A program made the position numbers and the translations under genes. From the NCBI GenBank assembly GCA_001953215.1, contig CP019169.1, forward strand, positions 1,116,001-1,180,000: DNA of 64,000 bases, written 5' to 3'. Position 1 is the stretch's first letter, and each line of letters begins with the position of its first letter. The stretch comes from Betaproteobacteria bacterium GR16-43. GTDB taxonomy: Bacteria; Pseudomonadota; Gammaproteobacteria; Burkholderiales; Usitatibacteraceae. The notes under the pieces were generated by a model. That model was not told the origin of the DNA. It did not search any database and saw nothing but the letters and a program-made list of their open reading frames with translations. Below are positions 13,948 to 20,206 of the stretch, piece after piece.

Positions 13948-14936
13948 CGTTTCTCGATCGCGGGCCGCAGCTCTTCGTAGGCGGCGAGGGCCTGCTCGAC
14001 GGTGACGTCGGCCACGTCGAGCGATTCCGGCTGCAACAGGCGGTGCTCCACGCCCCAGGGCCGCCACACCTGCGACTCCGAGTCCCCGAAGAAGCACACC
14101 ACCGGCTTCCCCAGCGCCGCTGCCAGGTGCATCGCGCCTCCATCGCTGCACACGATCGCGTCGCAAGCGGCGAGGCCCGCGATCAGCGCCGGCAGTTCGC
14201 GCGTCTCGATCGCTTCGACCGGCAGGCCACGGGTCGCGTCGAGGATGCGTCGCGCCTTGCCGTCGTCTCCCGGATGGCGCGCATCGTCCTCGGCGCCGGG
14301 CGCCCAGAACAGTCGGAAGCGCGTGGGACTTCTCTCGTGGATGGCCCGCATCAACGCGACGTAACGCTCTTCCGGCCAGCGGCTGCTGGGCTTGCGCGCG
14401 CTCACGTGCACCGCGATCGTGGGCGGCTCGCCCTTCGCTTTCGGCGGGGACGGGAACGCGAGGCGCGGAGCGGAAGGCTCGGCCGTGATGCCGAAGGGCT
14501 GGACGATGCGGTAGGTCATCAGCAAGTGGTGGCGATCCTTGCCGAGGTATTCCACCGGCTGGTCGACGCCGAACATCTTCCAGCCGGCGGGCACGTTCGC
14601 TGTGATGTGGTCCGGCGCGAGGAAGCGCGCGAAGCGGATCTGCCGCGGGTGCACGCCCGGCGTCGCGATCACCACATGGTCGTAGCGCTCGGCGCGCAGC
14701 CGCAGCATCTGGCGCAGCCGCTCGAGCCAGCCCGGGAAGAATCCCGAGCGATGCTTGCCCTTGGTGTAGCTGTGCACGGTGTCGACGTCCGGGTGCCCTT
14801 CCAGCACCGCCGCGTTGTAGCTGTTCACGAACGCATCGATGCGCGCCTCGGGGAATTTCTCGCGCAGCGCGCGAAAGACGGGCGTGGTGAGCACGAGGTC
14901 GCCGATGTTGTCCCGGCGCACGACGAGGATCTTCAT
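13944..14936 (-). CDS. Glycosyltransferase family 9 (heptosyltransferase-like)
   Basis: This encodes 330 residues from ATG 14936. The start [20 protein letters not shown] is the classic N-terminus of GT9 heptosyltransferases. The C-terminal half has VSARKPSSRWPEERY and the nucleotide-binding block CDAIVCSDGGAMHLAAALGK with the D/SGxxH-A pattern. It probably adds a heptose or similar sugar to lipopolysaccharide core at the inner face of the membrane. It is cotranscribed with the O-antigen ligase upstream (4-nt ATGA overlap) and converges on the dehydratase gene, sharing a CTAG stop. The acceptor is unknown. Confidence 0.87.
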   Translation of the reverse strand: MKILVVRRDNIGDLVLTTPVFRALREKFPEARIDAFVNSYNAAVLEGHPDVDTVHSYTKGKHRSGFFPGWLERLRQMLRLRAERYDHVVIATPGVHPRQIRFARFLAPDHITANVPAGWKMFGVDQPVEYLGKDRHHLLMTYRIVQPFGITAEPSAPRLAFPSPPKAKGEPPTIAVHVSARKPSSRWPEERYVALMRAIHERSPTRFRLFWAPGAEDDARHPGDDGKARRILDATRGLPVEAIETRELPALIAGLAACDAIVCSDGGAMHLAAALGKPVVCFFGDSESQVWRPWGVEHRLLQPESLDVADVTVEQALAAYEELRPAIEKR

Positions 14937-16144
14937 GCCGGCTTGCGCGGGCGCGAGAGGCCGAGCAGCAGCCCCATGAGGGCCCAGAACACCAGGCCGT
15001 TGTGGCGGTAGAGGAAGTCGTCGGTCATGTTCTTGGTGATGAATCCCGCGAGGACGGCCAGCCCCAGCACGGCCGGTGCGCAAGTCTCGCGCACGCGCAG
15101 CGCGCGCACGAACTCGCGGGCGAGCAGGACCAGCGCCGCGGCGAACAACGCGAGGCCCACGATGCCCAGCTGCACCGCCATGTCGAGGAACATGTTGTGC
15201 GCGTGCAGGATCTCCGGATGCACCGCGGGGCGGGGCATGCGCTGGAAGGACTCCGCCGCGATTTCGCGGCCGAACCCATGGCCCAGCAGGGGGGCCTTCT
15301 CGATCTCGTGCACGGCCACCGCCCAGATGCGCGGACGCAGGTCACCTTCGATGGCCGTGATCGCGCCCGAGGTTCCCGAGGCGATGGCGCCGCCGCGGAT
15401 CACCGTCGTGAATGCCGCGAGGGTGATGATGATCGCCACGCCGGCGACGGCGAAGTAGCGCGAACCCTCGAAGCGGGGCCGCACCTCGTGCGCGTAGCGC
15501 CGCGCGAACGCGGCGGCGGCGAAGGCCGCGAGGATCGCCAGCCAGACGATGCGATTCTCCGTGGCCCAGGCCGCGAGGAAGAGCGTGAGCGTGGCGAGCA
15601 CGAACAGGATCGTGCGGGGGCGCTCGCCATCGTTCGCATTCCACGCGAGCGGCAGCAGCAACGGAGCCACCATCGCGAGGTGGGTCGAGAAGGCACCGCC
15701 GCCGCCGTCCCATTCGCGCACGCCGAAGCTCGGCTCGAAGTGCTCGCGCACGCCCTCCGCCACGAACAGCACCAGCGTCGCGACCAGCAGCGCCCGCCAC
15801 CAGACGCGCCAATGCCGCGGGCTGGCGCCGAGGTAGAACCCGAGGAAGGCGAGCGCCCCGTAGAGCACTTGCCCGCGCAACTCGCCGGCCGTGAACGCGG
15901 GCCTTTCGCTCCAGGCGAGCGAGGCGACGGCCAACGCGCAGAACGCGGCGAGCGTGAGGAAGAGTGCCCGCGGCATCGGGCGCGGTGCCCGGGCGGGATC
16001 GCGCAGCGCGAGGTAGCCCGCGCAAGCCATCGCGACCACCAGCGTCGCCGCCCGCCAGCCCGCCGAAGAGGTGAACGGGGCGACGAGGAGGAACAGCGAG
16101 GTGGACGCTAGGTAAGTGCGTTCGGCGACAGGGTGGGGGATCAT
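14933..16144 (-). CDS. O-antigen ligase (WaaL/Wzy_C family)
   Basis: This encodes a 403-residue protein with about ten hydrophobic segments. I use ATG 16144 because the next in-frame start (16174) would lie inside the tRNA-Arg gene. The large periplasmic loop carries [10 protein letters not shown] and the [17 protein letters not shown] block, the conserved His/Asn region of the Wzy_C/O-antigen ligase family. Such proteins join undecaprenyl-linked glycan to lipid A core or to proteins in the periplasm; Wzy polymerases look alike, so ligase versus polymerase is not certain. It forms an operon with the GT9 gene and lies 15 nt after the tRNA 3' end. Confidence 0.83.
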   Translation of the reverse strand: MIPHPVAERTYLASTSLFLLVAPFTSSAGWRAATLVVAMACAGYLALRDPARAPRPMPRALFLTLAAFCALAVASLAWSERPAFTAGELRGQVLYGALAFLGFYLGASPRHWRVWWRALLVATLVLFVAEGVREHFEPSFGVREWDGGGGAFSTHLAMVAPLLLPLAWNANDGERPRTILFVLATLTLFLAAWATENRIVWLAILAAFAAAAFARRYAHEVRPRFEGSRYFAVAGVAIIITLAAFTTVIRGGAIASGTSGAITAIEGDLRPRIWAVAVHEIEKAPLLGHGFGREIAAESFQRMPRPAVHPEILHAHNMFLDMAVQLGIVGLALFAAALVLLAREFVRALRVRETCAPAVLGLAVLAGFITKNMTDDFLYRHNGLVFWALMGLLLGLSRPRKPA

Positions 16145-16159
16145 GGCCGAACGGAGATT

Positions 16160-16236
16160 TGGCGCGCCCGACACGATTCGAACGTGCGACCCCTGCCTTC
16201 GGAGGGCAGTACTCTATCCAGCTGAGCTACGGGCGC
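16160..16236 (-). tRNA. tRNA-Arg (anticodon CCG)
   Basis: This is a 77-nt cloverleaf on the minus strand. The acceptor stem GCGCCCG (from 16236) pairs with CGGGCGC (16170-16164). A D-arm with AGCTCAGCTGGATAGAG follows, then anticodon stem CTGCC/GGCAG around loop CTCCGAA giving anticodon CCG, then T-arm GTTCGAATC. The discriminator is G and the 3' CCA is encoded (16162-16160). It reads CGG codons, which are common in this GC-rich genome. A TAGAAT -10 box lies 11 nt upstream. Confidence 0.97.
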
Positions 16237-16247
16237 GTATGTGTCGG

Positions 16248-16271
16248 ATTCTAAACGATTGCAGCTATAAT
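16248..16271. promoter_or_regulatory. Divergent -10 boxes between tRNA-Arg and cytochrome c5
   Basis: On the plus strand a perfect TATAAT at 16266-16271 lies 25 nt before the cytochrome ATG. On the minus strand TAGAAT at 16253-16248 lies 11 nt before the tRNA 5' end. The -35 regions are weak for both. The two boxes face away from each other, so the promoters overlap back to back. Confidence 0.6.
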
Positions 16272-16296
16272 TCGCAGCCTTAACCGAAGGAAAACC

Positions 16297-16863
16297 ATGC
16301 ACGAGCACCATCCCGACGCAATCGAGCAGAACCTCGAAACCCATCCGGTCAAGCTGGCGATCGGGGTGGGCATCGGTGCCATTGGGCTGGTGGTGGGGAT
16401 CATCCTCCTGGTGCAGTTCGCGATCGGGGCCTACGCTTCGCGCTCCTCGCAGGGCGATCCGGCCATGACCGACGCCGCCGTCGTGAAGCGCATTGCGCCG
16501 GTGGCGAAGATGGCCGTGGACCCGAACGCCAAGGCTCCGGAGCCGGCCAAGGCCGCCGTGGCCCCCGCCATGGTCGCCGTTGCCACCATCCCGCCCGCGG
16601 CCGCGGCCAAGGCGGGTGGGGCCGCCGACGGGAAGAAGGTCTACGACGCGACCTGCGTCGCCTGCCATGGCGCGGGCATCGCGGGTGCGCCCAAGTTCGG
16701 CGACAAGGCCGCCTGGGCCCCCCACATCAAGCTCGGCGTACCGCACCTCTACGAGATCGCGCTGAAGGGCAAGGGCGCGATGCCCGCGAAAGGCGGCAAC
16801 GCCAGCCTGGCCGACGCCGACGTGAAGGCTGCGGTCGACTACATGGTGAACGCGGCCAAGTAG
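16297..16863 (+). CDS. Membrane-anchored cytochrome c5 family protein
   Basis: This encodes 188 residues. The Shine-Dalgarno GAAGGA precedes ATG 16297. Residues 20-46 form an uncleaved membrane anchor (LAIGVGIGAIGLVVGIILLV). A Pro/Ala-rich flexible linker (~65-108) leads to a monohaem class I cytochrome domain with CVACH (120-124) and the axial Met162 in GAMPAKGG. The spacing and ending (AAVDYMVNAAK) fit the cytochrome c5 family. It should work in the periplasm as an electron carrier, probably to a terminal oxidase. It is followed 6 nt later by apaH, with no functional link evident. Confidence 0.92.
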   Translation: MHEHHPDAIEQNLETHPVKLAIGVGIGAIGLVVGIILLVQFAIGAYASRSSQGDPAMTDAAVVKRIAPVAKMAVDPNAKAPEPAKAAVAPAMVAVATIPPAAAAKAGGAADGKKVYDATCVACHGAGIAGAPKFGDKAAWAPHIKLGVPHLYEIALKGKGAMPAKGGNASLADADVKAAVDYMVNAAK

Positions 16864-16869
16864 GCTTCC

Positions 16870-17691
16870 TTGGCCGATTACGCGATCGGCGACCTGCAGG
16901 GCTGCTTCACGCCGCTCGAACGCCTGCTCGAGCGCCTGCGCTTCGACCCGGCCCGCGATCGCCTCTGGTTCGTGGGCGACCTCGTCAACCGCGGCCCCCA
17001 ATCCCTCGAGTGCCTGCGCTTCGTGAAGTCGCTGGGCGAGCGCGCCATCACCGTGCTGGGCAACCACGACCTGCACCTGGTCTGCGTGGCCGAGGGCCTC
17101 GAGAAGCGCAAGGGCCGCGACACGCTGGACGACGTGCTCGGAGCACCGGACCGCGACGAGCTCGTGGCCTGGCTGCGTACGCGGCCCCTGATGCATGTGG
17201 AAGGCGGCTTCGCGATGGTCCATGCGGGTTTGCTGCCCGAGTGGACCGTGGCCAAGGCGCGTTCGCTCGCGGCCGAGGTCGAGGCGGCGTTGCGCGGGCC
17301 CGACTATCGCCGCCTGCTCGAGAAGATGTACGGCGACAAGCCCGATCGCTGGAGCGATGCGCTGGAAGGCATCGACCGGCTGCGCCTGGTCATCAACGCG
17401 ATGACGCGCCTTCGGGTCGTCGATGGCGAGGGCCGTCCGGTCCTCAAGTTCAAGGGCGAGCCGGGCGAGGCGAGCGAGGCGTGGGTCCCGTGGTTCGACG
17501 TTTCCTCGCGCAAGAGCCGGGACCACACGATCGTCTGCGGGCACTGGTCCGCGCTGGGGCTCGTGGTGCGCGGCGACCTGCTCGCGCTCGACAGCGGCTG
17601 CATCTGGGGCCGCGAGCTTACAGCGGCGCGCCTGGCGGACCGGACTGTGGTGTCGGTGCCATGCCCGCCGCGGGAAGGCCCAGAAGACTAG
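16870..17691 (+). CDS. apaH: Symmetrical bis(5'-nucleosyl)-tetraphosphatase
   Basis: This encodes 273 residues from a TTG at 16870, 6 nt after the cytochrome stop. It hydrolyses Ap4A to two ADP in the cytoplasm, limiting alarmone levels. The metallophosphatase motifs are in order: GDLQG (7-11), GDLVNRGPQS, GNHDLHL and VHAG, with a late GHWSALGL and DSGCIWG block typical of ApaH. Length matches the family. The last 74 bp overlap the 3' end of plsC on the other strand, an unusually long tail-to-tail overlap that both proteins appear to tolerate at normal length. Confidence 0.95.
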   Translation: MADYAIGDLQGCFTPLERLLERLRFDPARDRLWFVGDLVNRGPQSLECLRFVKSLGERAITVLGNHDLHLVCVAEGLEKRKGRDTLDDVLGAPDRDELVAWLRTRPLMHVEGGFAMVHAGLLPEWTVAKARSLAAEVEAALRGPDYRRLLEKMYGDKPDRWSDALEGIDRLRLVINAMTRLRVVDGEGRPVLKFKGEPGEASEAWVPWFDVSSRKSRDHTIVCGHWSALGLVVRGDLLALDSGCIWGRELTAARLADRTVVSVPCPPREGPED

Positions 17692-18331
17692 CCACGCGTT
17701 CGTGCGCGATCCGCGCGACTTCGCGCCGGTTCAATCCGCGCGGATCCACGGGCGTGGCGAACTGAACGCGGGCCACCGTGCGCTTCTGGCGGATCACCAG
17801 CCCGAGGGACTGCTGGAAGCTGAGGTCCCCCACGAAGCTCATCGCGCGGCACAGCGTGCCGTCGAGGTGCTCGTAGCGGATGGCCACGGGCTGCACCGGA
17901 GCGGCATTGGCCACGGCCGGCTCGAACAGCGAGCTGTGGAACTTGAGCAGCTTGTCGCCCTCGCTCGTGGTGCCCTCGGGGAAGAAGCCCACGCAATCGC
18001 CTTCGGCGAGCGCCGCATGCACCAGCTCGTTGATGCGCGCGGTGTCGTGGCGCTTCGCGCGGCGGATGAAGAGCGTGCCCGCCTTCTGCGCGACCCAGCC
18101 GGCGATCGGCCAGTCGCGGATCTCGCTCTTCGCGATGAAGCGCGTCGGGCGCACGGAAGAGATCGCGAACGTATCCAGCCACGAGACGTGGTTGGGCGCC
18201 ACCATCATCGGGATGTTCTCGGTCGGCGCGGAGCCTTCCACCACGAGTTCGATGGCGAGCACGCGCAGCAGCTTGCCCGACCACCACGAGATGATTTCGC
18301 GCCGGCGCTCCCGCGACGAGCGCGGGAACAC
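17618..18331 (-). CDS. plsC: 1-acyl-sn-glycerol-3-phosphate acyltransferase
   Basis: This transfers an acyl chain to lysophosphatidic acid at the inner membrane. The NHVSWLD block (H48, D53; HX4D) and FFPEGTTS (116-123) are the diagnostic acyltransferase motifs. The listed start is GTG 18331 (237 residues). However, the frame stays open upstream and encodes a plausible N-terminal helix (LAHVALAFLILRLVFP) with no ATG, GTG or TTG. A CTG at 18427-18425 overlaps the preceding TGA as CTGA and could be the true coupled start, so the N-terminus is uncertain. It is downstream of the glycine-zipper lipoprotein and PfkB genes. Its 3' end overlaps apaH by 74 bp. Confidence 0.88.
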   Translation of the reverse strand: MFPRSSRERRREIISWWSGKLLRVLAIELVVEGSAPTENIPMMVAPNHVSWLDTFAISSVRPTRFIAKSEIRDWPIAGWVAQKAGTLFIRRAKRHDTARINELVHAALAEGDCVGFFPEGTTSEGDKLLKFHSSLFEPAVANAAPVQPVAIRYEHLDGTLCRAMSFVGDLSFQQSLGLVIRQKRTVARVQFATPVDPRGLNRREVARIAHERVASLLGLPAAGMAPTPQSGPPGAPL

Positions 18332-18423
18332 GAGGCGCAGGATGAGGAATGCCAGCGCTACATGGGCGAGCGTGCGCGCCCAGCGGACCGAGCGGACGAT
18401 CCGTCCGGTGCGCGCGTGCGCCG

Positions 18424-18882
18424 TCAGTGCGTGACGCGGCTGCCGCCGCGGCCCGAGAGCACGCGCACGCGGTCGCCGCCGCGGAATTGCTCGTCGCCTT
18501 CCTGCGTGATGGCGAGGTACTTGCCGTTGTCCAGCAGCACGGTGATCTCCAGGCCCGTGCGCTGGTTGGCGTCCTGCTCGATGGCCTGGCCGAGCATGCC
18601 GCCCAGGACCATGCCCGCGATCGCGCCGACGATCTGGCCGTTGCCGCCGCCCACGGTGCTGCCGGCGACACCCCCGATGGCCGCGCCGGCGGCCGTGCCG
18701 ACGCCCGTCTCCGGCGCCTGGATGCGCACCAGGCGCACCGACTCCACGACGCCGAAGCGCACTTCCTGCTCGCCACGCACGCCGTAGGCGGAATAGTCGG
18801 CCGAACCTTGCCGCGGGTACGCGCAGCCGCCGAGCACCACGACCGCCAGGATCATCGCCACTGCCGTTTTCGTCATCTTCAT
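18424..18882 (-). CDS. Outer-membrane lipoprotein, glycine-zipper 2TM (SlyB/PcpY-like)
   Basis: This encodes 152 residues with the signal MKMTKTAVAMILAVVVLGGC and lipidated Cys20. After a short conserved stretch (VRFGVVESVRLVRI), residues ~58-100 form the glycine zipper, with repeated GxxxG steps in TAAGAAIGGVAGSTVGGG and GAIAGMVLGGMLGQAIEQ. A basic C-terminal SH3-like tail (TVLLDNGKYLAITQ) follows. This is the layout of SlyB-like lipoproteins, which support outer-membrane integrity. It lies 10 nt after the PfkB kinase stop and directly ahead of plsC, so the three probably form one transcript. Confidence 0.87.
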   Translation of the reverse strand: MKMTKTAVAMILAVVVLGGCAYPRQGSADYSAYGVRGEQEVRFGVVESVRLVRIQAPETGVGTAAGAAIGGVAGSTVGGGNGQIVGAIAGMVLGGMLGQAIEQDANQRTGLEITVLLDNGKYLAITQEGDEQFRGGDRVRVLSGRGGSRVTH

Positions 18883-18892
18883 TCCGGTTCTC

Positions 18893-19825
18893 CTAGAGCG
18901 TTTCGCCGAATGCCTTCTCGTAGCGGGCGGCGACCTCTTCGCGCGAGGGACTGTGGTTCTGGCCGCCCCGGTGCGCGATCTTGATCGAACCCATCAGCGA
19001 GCCGAGGCGGGCCGCCTTGGCCCAACCCCAGCCCTGGACGAGGCCATGCAACAGGCCGGCGCGGTGGGCATCGCCGCAGCCGGTCGGGTCCACCAGCCCC
19101 TCCGGTTTAACGGGCGGGACGTCGAACTGTTGACCACCCGTGAAGACCGTGGCGCCTTCCGGCCCCCGGGTCATCACGACCGCTTCCACCAGCCCGGCGA
19201 CCTCCCGCAGGGTGCGCCCGGTCTTCTGTTCGAACATCCGGCCCTCGTAATCGTTCACGGTCAGGGCCCGGGCGCCTTGCAGCATGCCCATGAGGTCCTC
19301 CCCCGAAAACATGGGCATGCCCTGCCCGGGATCGAGGATGAACGGGATTCCGGCGGCCGCGAAGCCCCGGGAATGCTCGATCATCCCTTCCCGCCCGGCA
19401 GGCGATACGATCCCCAGCCGCACCCCGGATGCATCCGCGATCCGGTTCAGGTGCGACCCGCCCATCGCTCCGGGGTGGAAGGCGGTGATCTGGTTGTCCT
19501 CGATGTCCGTGGTGATGAAGGCCTGGGCCGTGAATTGCTCCTCCAGGACGCGAATATGGCGGCAGGACAGCCCCAGGCGCTCAAGTCGGTGGGCATAGGG
19601 GCCGAAATCATGTCCGACGGTCGCCATGATCTGGGGCTCCTCGCCCAGGAGCCGCAGGTTGTAGGCGATGTTGCCCGCGCACCCTCCGAACTCGCGTCGC
19701 ATGGTGGGTACGACGAAGCAGACGTTGAGGATGTGGATCTGGTCCGGGAGGATGTGCTTCCGGAACGGGTCCTGGAAAACCATGATCGTGTCGTACGCCA
19801 TGGAGCCGCAAACCAGGATCGACAT
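18893..19825 (-). CDS. PfkB-family sugar/nucleoside kinase (adenosine kinase-like)
   Basis: This encodes 310 residues from ATG 19825, with AGAGG about 6-10 nt upstream. N-terminal GSMAYDTIM and the GGCAGNIAYNLRLLG block (PfkB signature 1) are clear. Near residue 252, DPTGCGDAHRAGLLHG is signature 2 with the catalytic Asp; Cys replaces the usual Ala of GAGD. Betaproteobacterial members are often called adenosine kinases, but substrate is not provable here. Both halves of the ribokinase fold are intact. A minus-strand TAGAATCCGC box at 19857-19852 is a likely -10 for this operon (kinase, SlyB-like lipoprotein, plsC). Confidence 0.85.
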   Translation of the reverse strand: MSILVCGSMAYDTIMVFQDPFRKHILPDQIHILNVCFVVPTMRREFGGCAGNIAYNLRLLGEEPQIMATVGHDFGPYAHRLERLGLSCRHIRVLEEQFTAQAFITTDIEDNQITAFHPGAMGGSHLNRIADASGVRLGIVSPAGREGMIEHSRGFAAAGIPFILDPGQGMPMFSGEDLMGMLQGARALTVNDYEGRMFEQKTGRTLREVAGLVEAVVMTRGPEGATVFTGGQQFDVPPVKPEGLVDPTGCGDAHRAGLLHGLVQGWGWAKAARLGSLMGSIKIAHRGGQNHSPSREEVAARYEKAFGETL

Positions 19826-20036
19826 TGCTCGCCTCTTTTTAGGGACAGCGGATTCTAAGCGAGAGCAAGCACTCACGTTGACGCGACGCACGGCGGCAAA
19901 GTACTGACGGGCGGCATTGACGGGGCGGTGTGCGCCGGGCGATGCTCCCGAGTGATAAAACAGGTTCCGCGCCACCCTGGGACGCTCCAGGGCCGGCAGC
20001 GAGGATCCACAGTCGGCGCACACGATTTCTGAAACA
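19826..20036. other. Intergenic leader between the PfkB kinase and the riboswitch
   Basis: No gene is seen in this stretch. It contains the minus-strand -10 box for the kinase operon (19857-19852). On the plus strand it must hold the promoter of the riboswitch transcript, which I cannot place with confidence; TTGACG (about 19881) and the AT-rich GATAAAAC (about 19957) lack good partners. Long shadow reading frames cross it but have no conserved features. Confidence 0.4.
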
Positions 20037-20120
20037 GGGCAAACCCATCGAAAGGTGGGGACGCAAAGTTACCGGTCTAAGGGGTGCGGTCAAACCCTAC
20101 GACAGCGGGATTGCCAGAAA
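20026..20120 (+). ncRNA. Cyclic di-GMP-I riboswitch (GEMM-I)
   Basis: The sequence carries the GEMM-I core. GGGCAAACCC is followed by a GAAA tetraloop hairpin (CCCATC 20044-20049, GAAA, GGTGGG 20054-20059), then the conserved GACGCAAAG (20060-20068), CCGGTCTAAGG, and the late CTACGACAGCGGGATTGCC (20097-20115). GGCAA (20038-20042) pairs with TTGCC (20111-20115) to close the aptamer, and TTTCT/AGAAA may extend it. The second hairpin uses GGGT (20082-20085) and ACCC (20094-20097). These are the family's known c-di-GMP-binding features. It lies about 90 nt before the DUF1631 start codon, on the same strand, with a terminator-like hairpin between. Confidence 0.93.
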
Positions 20121-20123
20121 GCC

Positions 20124-20148
20124 AGGGTCCGGATTCCGGGCTCTTTTC
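20124..20148 (+). terminator. Terminator-like hairpin, likely riboswitch expression platform
   Basis: AGGGTCCGG (20124-20132), loop ATT and CCGGGCTCT (20136-20144) form a 9-bp stem with two G-T pairs, followed by TTTTC. It starts 4 nt after the aptamer and ends about 60 nt before the DUF1631 ATG. This fits transcription-terminating control by c-di-GMP; whether ligand switches it on or off cannot be told by eye. Confidence 0.6.
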
Positions 20149-20206
20149 TGCACCTCCCCATGCGTCCCACCCCTTTCCGGGCCAGCCCGTGATGAGGCGG
20201 TGCGCC

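Noticed and set aside
16145-16174. Ten-residue N-terminal extension of the O-antigen ligase
   Set aside because: It would begin inside the tRNA-Arg gene.
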